From assembly GCA_035911095.1 (NCBI GenBank), contig JAMHWF010000125.1, positions 35,667-99,666 of the forward strand: a DNA stretch of 64,000 nucleotides, written 5' to 3'. Position numbers and translations under genes: made by a program. The stretch is from JAMHWF01 sp035911095 (GTDB taxonomy: Bacteria; Pseudomonadota; Gammaproteobacteria; Burkholderiales; Burkholderiaceae_C). Below are positions 9,141 to 19,004 of the stretch, in pieces. Each line of letters opens with the position of its first letter. The stretch's first letter is position 1. The notes under the pieces were generated by a model. The model was not told the origin of the DNA and searched no databases. It was given only the letters and a program-made list of their open reading frames with translations.

Positions 9141-9851
9141 ATGCCAGCCTACCAACGCATCCTGCTGAAACTCTCCGGCGAGGCCCTGATGGGCGACGAT
9201 GCCTATGGCATCAACCGCGCGACGATCGTGCGCATCGTGCGCGAGGTGCAGGAGGTGATCCAGGCGGGTTGCCAGGTGGCAGTGGTGATCGGCGGCGGCA
9301 ACATCTTCCGTGGTATCGCCGGCGGCTCGGTCGGCATGGACCGGGCGACGGCCGACTACATGGGCATGCTGGCCACGGTGATGAACTCGCTCGCGCTGGC
9401 TGACACGATGCGGGTCGAGGGGATGACGGCACGCGTCATGTCGGCGATCTCGATCGAGCAGGTCGTCGAGCCCTACGTGCGGCCGAAGGCGCTGCAGTAC
9501 CTCGAGGAAGGCAAGGTCGTCGTCTTCGCTGCCGGCACCGGAAACCCGTTCTTCACGACCGATACCGCCGCCGCGCTGCGTGGGGCCGAGATCGGTGCGC
9601 AGATCGTGCTGAAGGCGACCAAGGTCGACGGCGTCTACAGCGCCGATCCGAACAAGGACCCCACGGCGACCCGCTACACGCGGATCAGCTTCGACGAGGC
9701 GATCACGCGCAACCTGCAGGTGCTCGACGCCACGGCGTTCGCACTCTGCCGCGACCAGAAGCTGCCGATCAAGGTCTTCTCGATCTTCAAGCCAGGTGCG
9801 CTGCGCCGCGTCGTGATGGGCGAGGACGAAGGCACCCTGGTGCACGTCTGA
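9141..9851 (+). CDS. pyrH: Uridylate kinase
   Basis: UMP kinase (236 aa) of the amino-acid-kinase fold, phosphorylating UMP to UDP and usually controlled by GTP and UTP. Start ATG 9141 gives the family opening MPAYQRILLKLSGEALMGDD. An upstream in-frame ATG at 9096 would add a 15-residue non-conserved, proline-rich stretch. VVIGGGNIFRG, the GTGNPFFTTDTAAALR block and KATKVDGVYSADPNKDP are all conserved. It is followed 33 bp later by frr. Confidence 0.97.
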   Translation: MPAYQRILLKLSGEALMGDDAYGINRATIVRIVREVQEVIQAGCQVAVVIGGGNIFRGIAGGSVGMDRATADYMGMLATVMNSLALADTMRVEGMTARVMSAISIEQVVEPYVRPKALQYLEEGKVVVFAAGTGNPFFTTDTAAALRGAEIGAQIVLKATKVDGVYSADPNKDPTATRYTRISFDEAITRNLQVLDATAFALCRDQKLPIKVFSIFKPGALRRVVMGEDEGTLVHV

Positions 9852-9884
9852 GCGCCGAGCCGCGCCGCCCGAGGAGAAGTTCGC

Positions 9885-10445
9885 ATGACGATAGCCGACA
9901 TCCGCAAGACCGCCGAGCAGAAGATGGCGCGGTCGATCGAATCGCTGAAGGGCGAGTTGCAGAAGATCCGTACCGGCCGTGCCCACCCGGGCATCCTCGA
10001 CCAGGTCCACGTCGACTACTACGGCTCGATGGTGCCGATCAGCCAGGTCGCCAACGTCTCGCTGCTCGACTCGCGCACGATCAGCGTCCAGCCCTGGGAG
10101 AAGGGCATGGGCCAGAAGATCGAGAAGGCGATCCGCGAATCCGACCTCGGCCTCAACCCGGCGGCCCAGGGCGACCTGCTGCGCGTGCCGATGCCGCCGC
10201 TCACCGAGGAACGGCGCAAGGAGCTGACCAAGGTCGTCCGCCACGCCGGCGAGGAGGCGAAGATCGCGGTGCGCAACCTGCGCCGTGACGCCAACGAGCA
10301 CGCCAAGCGCCTGCTGAAGGACAAGACGGTGTCTGAGGACGAGGAGCGCCGCGGCCAGGACGAGGTGCAGAAGCTCACCGACCGCACGATCGCCGAGATC
10401 GACCGCCTCGTCGCCGGCAAAGAGGCCGAGGTCATGGCCGTCTGA
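9885..10445 (+). CDS. frr: Ribosome-recycling factor
   Basis: Ribosome-recycling factor (186 aa) splits post-termination 70S complexes together with EF-G and IF3. The protein has the all-helical arm with the KIRTGRAHPGILDQVHVDYYGS hinge region and the C-terminal helix containing DEVQKLTDRTIAEID. A strong AGGAGAAG site precedes ATG 9885. It belongs to the pyrH-frr-uppS run, and uppS begins 29 bp downstream. Confidence 0.98.
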   Translation: MTIADIRKTAEQKMARSIESLKGELQKIRTGRAHPGILDQVHVDYYGSMVPISQVANVSLLDSRTISVQPWEKGMGQKIEKAIRESDLGLNPAAQGDLLRVPMPPLTEERRKELTKVVRHAGEEAKIAVRNLRRDANEHAKRLLKDKTVSEDEERRGQDEVQKLTDRTIAEIDRLVAGKEAEVMAV

Positions 10446-10474
10446 GCGGCCAGGACCCGTCGGCCCTCTCTTCG

Positions 10475-11233
<759 letters not shown>

Positions 11234-11234
11234 G

Positions 11235-12071
11235 ATGCTGAAGCAGCGCATCCTCACGGCGCTGGTGCTGCTGGCCGTGCTCCTGCCAGCACTGTGGGTC
11301 ACCAGCCCCTGGCCCTTCGCGCTGTTGACGCTGCTGTTCATCGGCGCGGCCGGCTGGGAATGGGTGCGCCTGAACCAGGCGGGCGGGGGCGCGTCGATCG
11401 CCTTCGGCCTGCTGCTCGCGGCCGCCTGCGCCGGCGCGCTGGGGGTTGGCTGGAACGAGCGCGCGCCGTCCTGGGCCTGGTGGACGGCGTTGCCTCTCTG
11501 GGTGCTGGGCGGGTTCTGGCTGCTGCGTGCCGGGCCCGAGGCCTGGCCGCGCGTGCCGACCGCGCTGCGCTGGCTGTTCGGCCTCGCGGCGCTGTGGCTG
11601 GCGTGGCTCGCGCTGGTGCATGCCCGCAGCCTCGGTGTCAACTTCCTGCTCTCGGTCCTCTGCCTGGTCTGGGCGGCGGACATCGGCGCCTACTTCGGCG
11701 GGCGGGCCTTCGGCCGCCGCAAGCTCGCGCCTTCGATCAGCCCAGGCAAGAGCTGGGAAGGCGTCTGGAGCGGCATGCTCGGGGTCGTGGTCCTGGCGGC
11801 CGCGTGGATGGCGCTGGACCGCACACTGCCAGTCGATTCGCCCAGCCTCTACAGCGCGCTTGCCGCGAGGATTGGCGTCGCCGGCCTGGTCGGGGCGCTG
11901 GTGTTCCTGTGCGGCATGAGCGTGGTCGGGGATCTGATCGAATCGCTCGCCAAGCGCAGCGCCGGCGCGAAGGACAGCAGCCGCCTGCTGCCCGGCCACG
12001 GCGGCGTCCTCGACCGCGTCGACGCGCTGCTGCCCGTCGTGCCGCTGTCGCTCGCCCTGCTCACCCTCTGA
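11235..12071 (+). CDS. cdsA: Phosphatidate cytidylyltransferase
   Basis: Integral membrane enzyme (278 aa) that makes CDP-diacylglycerol from phosphatidic acid and CTP, the branch point for all phospholipids. About seven hydrophobic helices are evident. The C-terminal CDS signature is present as SAGAKDSSRLLPGHGGVLDRVDALL, with the metal-binding aspartates, and KSWEG lies in an inner loop. ATG 11235 follows the uppS stop by one base, implying translational coupling. dxr starts 8 bp downstream. Confidence 0.95.
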   Translation: MLKQRILTALVLLAVLLPALWVTSPWPFALLTLLFIGAAGWEWVRLNQAGGGASIAFGLLLAAACAGALGVGWNERAPSWAWWTALPLWVLGGFWLLRAGPEAWPRVPTALRWLFGLAALWLAWLALVHARSLGVNFLLSVLCLVWAADIGAYFGGRAFGRRKLAPSISPGKSWEGVWSGMLGVVVLAAAWMALDRTLPVDSPSLYSALAARIGVAGLVGALVFLCGMSVVGDLIESLAKRSAGAKDSSRLLPGHGGVLDRVDALLPVVPLSLALLTL

Positions 12072-12079
12072 AGTCTGCG

Positions 12080-13285
12080 ATGTCTTCGACACGACCCGAC
12101 GGCCGCCAGCGCGTCTGCATCCTCGGCTCGACCGGCTCGATCGGCTGCAACACGCTCGACGTGATCGGGCGCCATCCGGAGCGCTTCGAGGTGTATGCCC
12201 TCAGCGCGCACAGCCGCGTCGACGAGCTGTTCGCCCAATGCCTGCAATGGCGCCCGGCCCACGCTGCGGTGGCCGATGCCGCACAGGCCAGGGCGCTGGG
12301 CGCGCGGCTGCGCGAGGCGGGTGTCGGCACGGCGGTGCACGCCGGGCCCCGGGCGCTCGAAGAGCTCGCCGGCCATCCCGAGGTCGAGGTCGTGATGGCC
12401 GCGATCGTCGGCGCGGCCGGCCTGCTGCCCTGCCTGGCCGCGGCGCGTGCCGGCAAGCGGCTGCTGCTGGCCAACAAGGAGGCGCTGGTGGTCGGCGGCG
12501 CGCACTTCGTGCGCACGGTGCACGAGCACGGCGCGACGCTGCTGCCGATCGACAGCGAGCACTCGGCGATCTTCCAGTGCCTGCCGCTGGACCGGGCGCG
12601 CTGGCACGAGGACATCGACCACATCGTGCTGACCGCCTCGGGGGGGCCGTTCCGCGGACGTGACCCGGCATCGCTCTCGCGCGTGACACCCGATGAGGCC
12701 TGCGCGCACCCGAACTGGGTCATGGGACGAAAGATCTCGGTCGACTCGGCGACGATGATGAACAAGGCGCTCGAGGTGATCGAGGCGCGCTGGCTGTTCG
12801 ACCTCGCGCCCGAGCAGATCCGCGTCGTGATCCACCCGCAGAGCATCGTGCACTCGATGGTCGTGTGCCGCGACCACAGCGTGCTGGCGCAGCTGGGCAC
12901 GCCCGACATGCGTGTGCCGATCGCCTATGGGCTGGCGTTTCCCGAGCGCATCGCCTCGGGGGCGGCGGTGCTGGATTTCGCCTCGCTCGGGACCCTGGGT
13001 TTCGAGGCGGCTGATCCTGCGCACTTTCCCGGTCTCTTCCTCGCGTGGGAGGCACTGCGCGGCCCCGAGGGCTCGACCGCGGTGCTCAACGCGGCCAACG
13101 AGGTGGCCGTGGCCGCCTTCCTGGCGGGAACGATCCGTTTCGATCAGATTCACAGCGTCAACGCCGAGGCCCTGGCTGGCATTGCGCCCCAGGCCGGCGA
13201 ATGCGACAGTGCGGCGGGCCTGCTCGAGCTCGACGCCCGCGCCCGCCGTCAGGCCGAGCAGCGCGTCCGGCGCATCGCCGCCTGA
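12080..13285 (+). CDS. dxr: 1-deoxy-D-xylulose 5-phosphate reductoisomerase
   Basis: Second enzyme of the non-mevalonate isoprenoid pathway (401 aa), converting DXP to MEP with NADPH. The nucleotide-binding motif is ILGSTGSIGCNTLDVI near the N-terminus. The active-site segment LLPIDSEHSAIFQCL and the lid region HPNWVMGRKISVDSATMMNKALEVIEARWLF are conserved. A C-terminal helical domain follows. It feeds precursors to uppS in the same operon. Confidence 0.98.
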   Translation: MSSTRPDGRQRVCILGSTGSIGCNTLDVIGRHPERFEVYALSAHSRVDELFAQCLQWRPAHAAVADAAQARALGARLREAGVGTAVHAGPRALEELAGHPEVEVVMAAIVGAAGLLPCLAAARAGKRLLLANKEALVVGGAHFVRTVHEHGATLLPIDSEHSAIFQCLPLDRARWHEDIDHIVLTASGGPFRGRDPASLSRVTPDEACAHPNWVMGRKISVDSATMMNKALEVIEARWLFDLAPEQIRVVIHPQSIVHSMVVCRDHSVLAQLGTPDMRVPIAYGLAFPERIASGAAVLDFASLGTLGFEAADPAHFPGLFLAWEALRGPEGSTAVLNAANEVAVAAFLAGTIRFDQIHSVNAEALAGIAPQAGECDSAAGLLELDARARRQAEQRVRRIAA

Positions 13286-13291
13286 TCCGTC

Positions 13292-14686
13292 ATGACCCCG
13301 ATCACCACCGTTCTCGCCTTCCTGCTGGCCATCGGCCTGCTGATCGTCATCCACGAGTACGGCCACTACCGCGTGGCCCGCGCCTGTGGCGTGCGCGTGC
13401 TGCGCTTCTCGGTCGGTTTCGGCCGCGTGCTCTGGCGCCGCCAGCGCAGCCCCGACGAGCCGGAGTTCGTCGTCTGCGCGCTGCCCTTCGGCGGCTACGT
13501 GCGCATGCTCGACGAGCGCGAGGAGGCGGTGCCGCCCGACCAGCTCGACCAGGCCTTCAACCGCAAGCCGCTGCGCCAGCGCGCGGCGATCGTCGCCGCC
13601 GGGCCGGCTGCCAACCTTCTGCTGGCGGTGCTGCTCTACGCCGCCGTCAACTGGATCGGGGTCGACGAGCCCAAGGCCTTGGTCGCGACGCCGGTGGCCG
13701 GGTCAGTGGCGGCCGAAGCCGGCGTGCGCGCCGGCGACCTGGTGCAGGCGGTGTCGGGCGACGGCCAGGAATGGACCGAGGTGCGCTCGATGAACGACCT
13801 GCGCTGGCAGGTGACGCAGGCGGTGCTCGAAGGCCGTGACCTCGATCTGGCCGTCGCTGGTCACGACGGGCGCGAGGGCCGGCGCGAGTTGCGGCTGCTG
13901 CTCGCCGGGCTCGAGGCGCGCGACGTCGACGCGGCGCTGATGCGGCGCATCGGCCTCGGCGTGCCCTACGCCGAGCCGGTGCTGGGCGAAGTCAGACCCG
14001 AAGGGCCCGCGGACGCTGCGGGTCTGAAAAGCGGCGACCGGGTGCTCGCGATCGACGGCAGCCCGGTCGACGACGCGGCCCAGGTGCGTGAGCGCATCCG
14101 CGTCAGCGCCAGCCAGGCCGCACCGGGCGAGGCGCTGGCGCCCCCGATGCAGTGGCGCATCGAACGGGAAGGGCGCCACCTCGGCCTCGAAGTGCGCCCG
14201 CGCCTGCTCGACGACGGGCGCGACCGCATCGGGCGCATCGACGCCTTCGTCGGGCCGCCGGCGCAGATGGTGACTGTGCGCCACGGGCCGATCGAAGGGA
14301 TGCAGCTCGCGGCCACGCGCACCTGGGAAGTCTCGGTGCTGACCCTGCGCATGATCGGCCGCATGCTCACCGGCGAGGCATCGCTGAAGAACCTGAGCGG
14401 GCCGCTGACGATCGCCGACTACGCCGGCCAGACCGCCCGTCTGGGCCTGGCCTACTATCTCGGCTTTCTCGCGCTCGTCAGCGTGAGCCTCGGCGTACTC
14501 AACCTGCTGCCGCTGCCGATGCTCGATGGCGGCCACCTCATGTATTACATTTTTGAAGGGCTGACGGGGCGCCCTGTCTCGGACCTGTGGCTCAAGTGGC
14601 TGCAGCGCGGCGGCGCCATCATCATCTTGTTGATGATGTCGCTGGCCCTGTCCAACGACGTGGCTCGCCTGATGGGCCTTCAGTAG
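13292..14686 (+). CDS. rseP: RIP metalloprotease RseP (site-2 protease)
   Basis: Inner-membrane zinc metalloprotease (464 aa) that cleaves anti-sigma factors such as RseA within the membrane and removes signal-peptide remnants. The HEYGH zinc motif is at residues 21-25 in the first membrane helix. Two tandem PDZ domains occupy the periplasmic centre (about 125-310), and LLPLPMLDGGHLMYY carries the third zinc ligand. The 6-bp gap to dxr and 6-bp gap to bamA mark one operon linking envelope stress signalling with outer-membrane assembly. Confidence 0.97.
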   Translation: MTPITTVLAFLLAIGLLIVIHEYGHYRVARACGVRVLRFSVGFGRVLWRRQRSPDEPEFVVCALPFGGYVRMLDEREEAVPPDQLDQAFNRKPLRQRAAIVAAGPAANLLLAVLLYAAVNWIGVDEPKALVATPVAGSVAAEAGVRAGDLVQAVSGDGQEWTEVRSMNDLRWQVTQAVLEGRDLDLAVAGHDGREGRRELRLLLAGLEARDVDAALMRRIGLGVPYAEPVLGEVRPEGPADAAGLKSGDRVLAIDGSPVDDAAQVRERIRVSASQAAPGEALAPPMQWRIEREGRHLGLEVRPRLLDDGRDRIGRIDAFVGPPAQMVTVRHGPIEGMQLAATRTWEVSVLTLRMIGRMLTGEASLKNLSGPLTIADYAGQTARLGLAYYLGFLALVSVSLGVLNLLPLPMLDGGHLMYYIFEGLTGRPVSDLWLKWLQRGGAIIILLMMSLALSNDVARLMGLQ

Positions 14687-14692
14687 AACTCG

Positions 14693-16990
14693 ATGCCCGC
14701 GAGCCAGATCCCTCCGTTCCGCCGTCTCCTCCAGTCCATCCTCCTCGCCGCCGTCCTGCAGGGCAGCGCGTGGGCGGTCGAGCCGTTCCAGCTCGACGAC
14801 ATCCGTGTCGAGGGCCTGCAACGCACTGACGCCGGTACCGTATTCGCGTCGCTGCCGTTCCGCGTCGGCGACATCTACAACGACGACAAGGGGGCGGCCG
14901 CGTTGCGCGCGCTGTTCGCCACCGGCCTGTTCAAGGATGTGCGCATCGAGATCGAGGACCGCGTCGTCGTCGTGATCGTCGACGAGCGCGCGATCATCGC
15001 GGCGGTCGACTTCGTCGGCATCCGCGAGTTCGACAAGGACGCGCTGACCAAGTCGCTGAAGGACGTGGGCATCGGCGAAGGCCAGCCGTTCGACAAGGCG
15101 CTCGCCGACCGCGCCGAGCAGGAGCTGAAGCGGCAGTACCTGACGCGCAGCCTCTACGGCGCGGAGGTCGTCACCACCGTGACGCCGCTCGAGCGCAACC
15201 GCGTCAACGTCACCTTCACCGTCACCGAGGGCGAGGCCGCCAAGATCGGCGAGATCCGCGTGCTCGGCTCGAAGGCCTTCTCCGAGGGGACGCTGGTCGA
15301 CCTGATGGACCTGAGCACCTCGGGCTGGCTCACCTGGTACACCAAGACCGACCGCTACTCCCGCGCCAAGCTCAACGCCGACCTCGAGACGATCCGCGCC
15401 TACTACCTGAACCGCGGCTACCTCGAGGTCGAGATCACCTCGACCCAGGTCACGATCTCTCCGGACAAGCAGCACATCGCGATCACGATCACGATCGATG
15501 AAGGCCAGCCCTATACGGTGACCGGCGTGCAGCTCGAGGGCGACTACCTCGGCAAGGAAGAAGACTTCAAGACGCTGGTGCGGATCAAGCCCGGCGAGCC
15601 GTATCGCGCGGGTGACGTTGCCGAGACGACGCGTCTGTTCTCCGAGCGCTTCGGCACCTTCGGCTACGCCTTCGCGCGCATCGAGCCGCGTACCGACATC
15701 GACCGCTCGACCGGCCAGGTGGTGGTCGTGCTGCAGTCCGAGCCGCGGCGCCGCGTCTACGTGCGCAACATCGAGGTCGCCGGCAACACGCGCACGCGCG
15801 ACGAGGTGGTGCGGCGCGAGCTGCGCCAGTTCGAGTCCTCGTGGTACGACGGAGCGAAGATCAAGCTGTCGCGCGACCGTGTCGACCGGCTCGGCTTCTT
15901 CACCGAAGTGAACGTCGACACCGAGGAGGTTCCCGACTCTCCCGACCAGGTCGACCTGCGCGTCAACGTGACCGAGAAGCCGACCGGCAACCTGCTGCTC
16001 GGCGCCGGCTTCTCGAGCGCCGAGAAGCTCTCGCTCACGGCCTCGATCAAGCAGGAGAACGTGTTCGGCACCGGCAACTACCTCGGCATCGAGGTCAACA
16101 CCAGCCGCTACAACCGCAACCTGGTGCTGAGCACGGTCGACCCGTACTTCACGATCGACGGTGTTTCGCGAGCGTTCGACATCTACTACCGCACCTCGCG
16201 CCCGCTGAACAGCCAGGGCGAGGAGTACGAGCTGGTGACACCGGGCGTGTCGATCCGCTTCGGCGTGCCCTTCAGCGAGTTCGACACCGTGTTCTTCGGC
16301 ATCGGCTTCGAACGCACCGAGATCAAGGGCGGCAGCTCGCTGCCGAACAACTACTTCCTCTACCGCGAGCAGTTCGGCGCCACCAGCACCTCGATCCCGC
16401 TCACGATCGGCTGGGCGCGCGACGGCCGGGACAGCCTGCTGGTGCCGACCTCGGGCCGCTACCTGCGGGCCAACTTCGACTGGGGCGTCGGCGGCGACAC
16501 GCGTTACCTGCGCACCAACCTGCAGGCGCAGCAGTACTTCTCGCTCGGCCCGCGTTACACGCTCGGCTTCAACGTCGAGCTCGGCATCGGCAAGGGGCTG
16601 GGCGGGCGGGCGTACCCGATCTTCAAGAACTTCTATGGCGGCGGTCTGGGCACGGTGCGCGCGTTCGACCAGGGCTCGCTCGGGCCGGTCGACGTGACCG
16701 GCGCCTACATCGGCGGCACGCGCCGCTTCAACGCGAACACCGAGCTGTATCTGCCGGTGCCGGGCACCGGCAACGACCGTACGCTGCGCTGGTTCGGTTA
16801 CGTCGACGTCGGCAACGTCTGGGGCGAGGAGGAGGACATCCGCCTCGACAGCCTGCGCGCCTCGGCAGGCCTCGGCCTCAGCTGGATCTCTCCGGTGGGC
16901 CCGCTCAAGCTGAGCTACGGCACCCCGATTCGCTCGCAGGCTGGGGATAGAATCCAGCGTCTTCAATTCCAGATCGGGACCGCCTTCTGA
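14693..16990 (+). CDS. bamA: Outer membrane protein assembly factor BamA
   Basis: Omp85-family core of the BAM complex (765 aa) that inserts beta-barrel proteins in the outer membrane. A signal peptide with likely cleavage after GSAWA (residues 24-28) is followed by five POTRA domains (about 29-425) and a C-terminal 16-stranded barrel. The barrel carries the conserved lid-lock region GGLGTVRAFDQGSLGP and ends in a phenylalanine (FQIGTAF). It overlaps ompH by one base (TGATG), coupling it to that chaperone gene. Confidence 0.98.
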   Translation: MPASQIPPFRRLLQSILLAAVLQGSAWAVEPFQLDDIRVEGLQRTDAGTVFASLPFRVGDIYNDDKGAAALRALFATGLFKDVRIEIEDRVVVVIVDERAIIAAVDFVGIREFDKDALTKSLKDVGIGEGQPFDKALADRAEQELKRQYLTRSLYGAEVVTTVTPLERNRVNVTFTVTEGEAAKIGEIRVLGSKAFSEGTLVDLMDLSTSGWLTWYTKTDRYSRAKLNADLETIRAYYLNRGYLEVEITSTQVTISPDKQHIAITITIDEGQPYTVTGVQLEGDYLGKEEDFKTLVRIKPGEPYRAGDVAETTRLFSERFGTFGYAFARIEPRTDIDRSTGQVVVVLQSEPRRRVYVRNIEVAGNTRTRDEVVRRELRQFESSWYDGAKIKLSRDRVDRLGFFTEVNVDTEEVPDSPDQVDLRVNVTEKPTGNLLLGAGFSSAEKLSLTASIKQENVFGTGNYLGIEVNTSRYNRNLVLSTVDPYFTIDGVSRAFDIYYRTSRPLNSQGEEYELVTPGVSIRFGVPFSEFDTVFFGIGFERTEIKGGSSLPNNYFLYREQFGATSTSIPLTIGWARDGRDSLLVPTSGRYLRANFDWGVGGDTRYLRTNLQAQQYFSLGPRYTLGFNVELGIGKGLGGRAYPIFKNFYGGGLGTVRAFDQGSLGPVDVTGAYIGGTRRFNANTELYLPVPGTGNDRTLRWFGYVDVGNVWGEEEDIRLDSLRASAGLGLSWISPVGPLKLSYGTPIRSQAGDRIQRLQFQIGTAF

Positions 16991-17511
16991 TGAAGTTTTC
17001 TAGCCTCAAGCCGCAGCTGGTCGCAGCACTGCTGGCGCTGTCGGCGGTAGGTGCGATGGCGCAGGAACTGAAGATCGGCTACGTGAACAGCGACCGTGTG
17101 CTGCGCGATGCCGCACCGGCCAAGGCAGCACAGGCCAAGCTCGAGTCCGAGTTCGGCAAGCGCGAAAAGGACCTCGCAGACCTCGCCGGCCGTCTCAAGT
17201 CCGCATCCGAGAAGTTCGACAAGGAGTCTCCGACGCTCGCCGAGTCCGAGCGCGCGCGCCGCCAGCGCGACCTGCTCGAGCAGGATCGCGAATTCCAGCG
17301 CCGCCGCCGCGAGTTCCAGGAGGACCTGAACCAGCGCAAGAACGAAGAGCTTGCGGCCGTGGTCGAGCGCGCCAACCGCGTGATCAAGCAGATCTTCGAA
17401 GCCGACAAGTACGACCTGATCCTGCAGGAGGCCGTCTTCGCGAGCGGCAAGGTCGACATCACCGAGAAGGTGATCCAGGCGCTCAACGCCCAGCCCGCGG
17501 CCTCGAAGTGA
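16990..17511 (+). CDS. ompH: OmpH/Skp-family periplasmic chaperone
   Basis: Skp/HlpA-type chaperone (173 aa) that holds unfolded outer-membrane proteins on the way to BamA. It has a signal peptide (cleavage near AMAQ, residues 21-24), the short beta segment LKIGYVNSDRVL, and a long charged coiled-coil region (about 45-140) forming the tentacle helices. The start ATG shares one base with the bamA stop. Confidence 0.94.
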   Translation: MKFSSLKPQLVAALLALSAVGAMAQELKIGYVNSDRVLRDAAPAKAAQAKLESEFGKREKDLADLAGRLKSASEKFDKESPTLAESERARRQRDLLEQDREFQRRRREFQEDLNQRKNEELAAVVERANRVIKQIFEADKYDLILQEAVFASGKVDITEKVIQALNAQPAASK

Positions 17512-17512
17512 G

Positions 17513-18544
17513 GTGGCGGCGACCACGCTCGGCGAGATCGCCCGCGAGGTCGGCGGCGAGCTGATCGGGGACCCCGAGCTCCCGATCGACCGCATCGGCC
17601 CGCTCGACGAGCGAGCCACGCCGGGCACCATTTCCTTCCTCGCCAACCCGCGCTACGCGGCACAGCTCGCGTCCACCCGGGCCGGCTGCGTGATCGTCGC
17701 GCCGGCTCAGCGCGAAGCGGCTGCGTCGCGCGGCGCAGTGCTGGTCACACCCGAGCCCTACCTGTACTACGCGCGCCTCACGCAATGGTGGGCGCGCCGC
17801 ATGCGGCCGCAGCCGGCGCCAGGGGTGCATCCGAGCGCCGTCGTCGACCCTTCTGCGACGGTGGGCGAGGGCGTGAGCATCGGCCCGCTTGCCGTCATCG
17901 AGCCGGGTGCGGTGATCGGCGAGGGGGCAGTGATCGGCGCTCACGGCTTCGTCGGGCGCGAGGCCCAGGTCGGTGCCCTGACCCGCCTGCACCCGCGTGT
18001 CACCTTCGGCGAGCGTTGCCGCATCGGGGCGCGCGGCATCGTCCACGGCGGGGCGGTGATTGGTGCCGACGGCTTCGGCTTCGCGCCTGAGGGTGGGCGC
18101 TGGGTAAAGATCGAGCAACTCGGCGCCGTGACGATCGGCGACGACGTCGAGATCGGCGCCAACACCTGCATCGACCGCGGCGCGCTCGACGACACCGTGA
18201 TCGAGGACGGCGTCAAGCTCGACGATCTGATCATGATTGCGCACAACGTGCGCATCGGCGCCCACACCGCGATGGCTGCCTGTTGCGGCGTCGCCGGCAG
18301 CGCCGACATCGGGCGCCACTGCACGATCGGCGGCTCGGCGATGATCGCCGGCCACATCGTGATCGTCGACCACGTCTTCCTGTCGGCGCTGACCTTCGTG
18401 TCGCGCTCGATCAGGCAATCCGGCCACTACAGCGGTGCGTGGCCCTTCGACGACAATGCCACCTGGGAGAAGAACGCAGCGACGCTGCGCCAGCTCTACA
18501 CGCTGCGCGAGCGGGTGCGCGCCCTGGAGAAGAAAACGACATGA
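17513..18544 (+). CDS. lpxD: UDP-3-O-(3-hydroxyacyl)glucosamine N-acyltransferase
   Basis: Third step of lipid A synthesis (343 aa): N-acylation of UDP-3-O-acylglucosamine from acyl-ACP. An N-terminal uridine-binding domain (to about residue 100) precedes a left-handed beta-helix of hexapeptide repeats. The catalytic histidine region is ADGFGFAPEGGRWVKIEQLG...IAHNVRIGAHTAM. The start is GTG 17513, two bases after the ompH stop; no better start exists in the frame. Its stop overlaps the fabZ start. Confidence 0.96.
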   Translation: MAATTLGEIAREVGGELIGDPELPIDRIGPLDERATPGTISFLANPRYAAQLASTRAGCVIVAPAQREAAASRGAVLVTPEPYLYYARLTQWWARRMRPQPAPGVHPSAVVDPSATVGEGVSIGPLAVIEPGAVIGEGAVIGAHGFVGREAQVGALTRLHPRVTFGERCRIGARGIVHGGAVIGADGFGFAPEGGRWVKIEQLGAVTIGDDVEIGANTCIDRGALDDTVIEDGVKLDDLIMIAHNVRIGAHTAMAACCGVAGSADIGRHCTIGGSAMIAGHIVIVDHVFLSALTFVSRSIRQSGHYSGAWPFDDNATWEKNAATLRQLYTLRERVRALEKKTT

Positions 18545-18981
18545 TGGACATCCACGACATTCTCCGGCGCCTGCCGCATCGCTACCCGATCCTGCTGATC
18601 GACCGTGTCGTCGAGCTGGAGAAGAACAAGTACATCCGCGCGATCAAGAACGTGACGATCAACGAGCACTTCTTCGCCGGCCACTTCCCGGGGCGCCCGG
18701 TGATGCCCGGCGTGATGATGCTCGAGGCGCTGGCCCAGGCGGCCGCCATCCTTTCCTTCGAGAGCGCGGGCGCGTCGACCGACGACAAGATGGTCTACTA
18801 CTTCGCCGGCATCGACGATGCGCGCTTCCGCCGCGTCGTCGAGCCGGGGGACCAGCTGAAGCTCGAGGTCGACCTCGACCGGCTGCGCGGCGGGATCTGG
18901 AAGTACCGCGCAAAGGCGCTCGTCGGCGAGGAGCTGGCCGTTTCGGCCGAGCTGCTGTGCACGATGCGCCGCGTCGACTGA
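18541..18981 (+). CDS. fabZ: (3R)-hydroxyacyl-[ACP] dehydratase FabZ
   Basis: Hot-dog-fold dehydratase (146 aa) of fatty acid elongation, which draws on the same hydroxyacyl-ACP pool as the Lpx acyltransferases. The active-site histidine is in INEHFFAGHFPGRPVMPGV, and the glutamate is in MLEALAQAA. ATGATG at 18541-18546 offers two starts; the second overlaps the lpxD stop by one base. The lpxD-fabZ-lpxA-lpxB order is standard. Confidence 0.97.
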   Translation: MMDIHDILRRLPHRYPILLIDRVVELEKNKYIRAIKNVTINEHFFAGHFPGRPVMPGVMMLEALAQAAAILSFESAGASTDDKMVYYFAGIDDARFRRVVEPGDQLKLEVDLDRLRGGIWKYRAKALVGEELAVSAELLCTMRRVD

Positions 18982-19004
18982 CACGCCAGGCAAGGGGCCG
19001 TTAG

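Noticed and set aside
13703..16966. 1087-residue minus-strand open frame opposite rseP and bamA
   Set aside because: Long only because the complementary frame of GC-rich codons lacks stops; rseP and bamA carry all conserved motifs.
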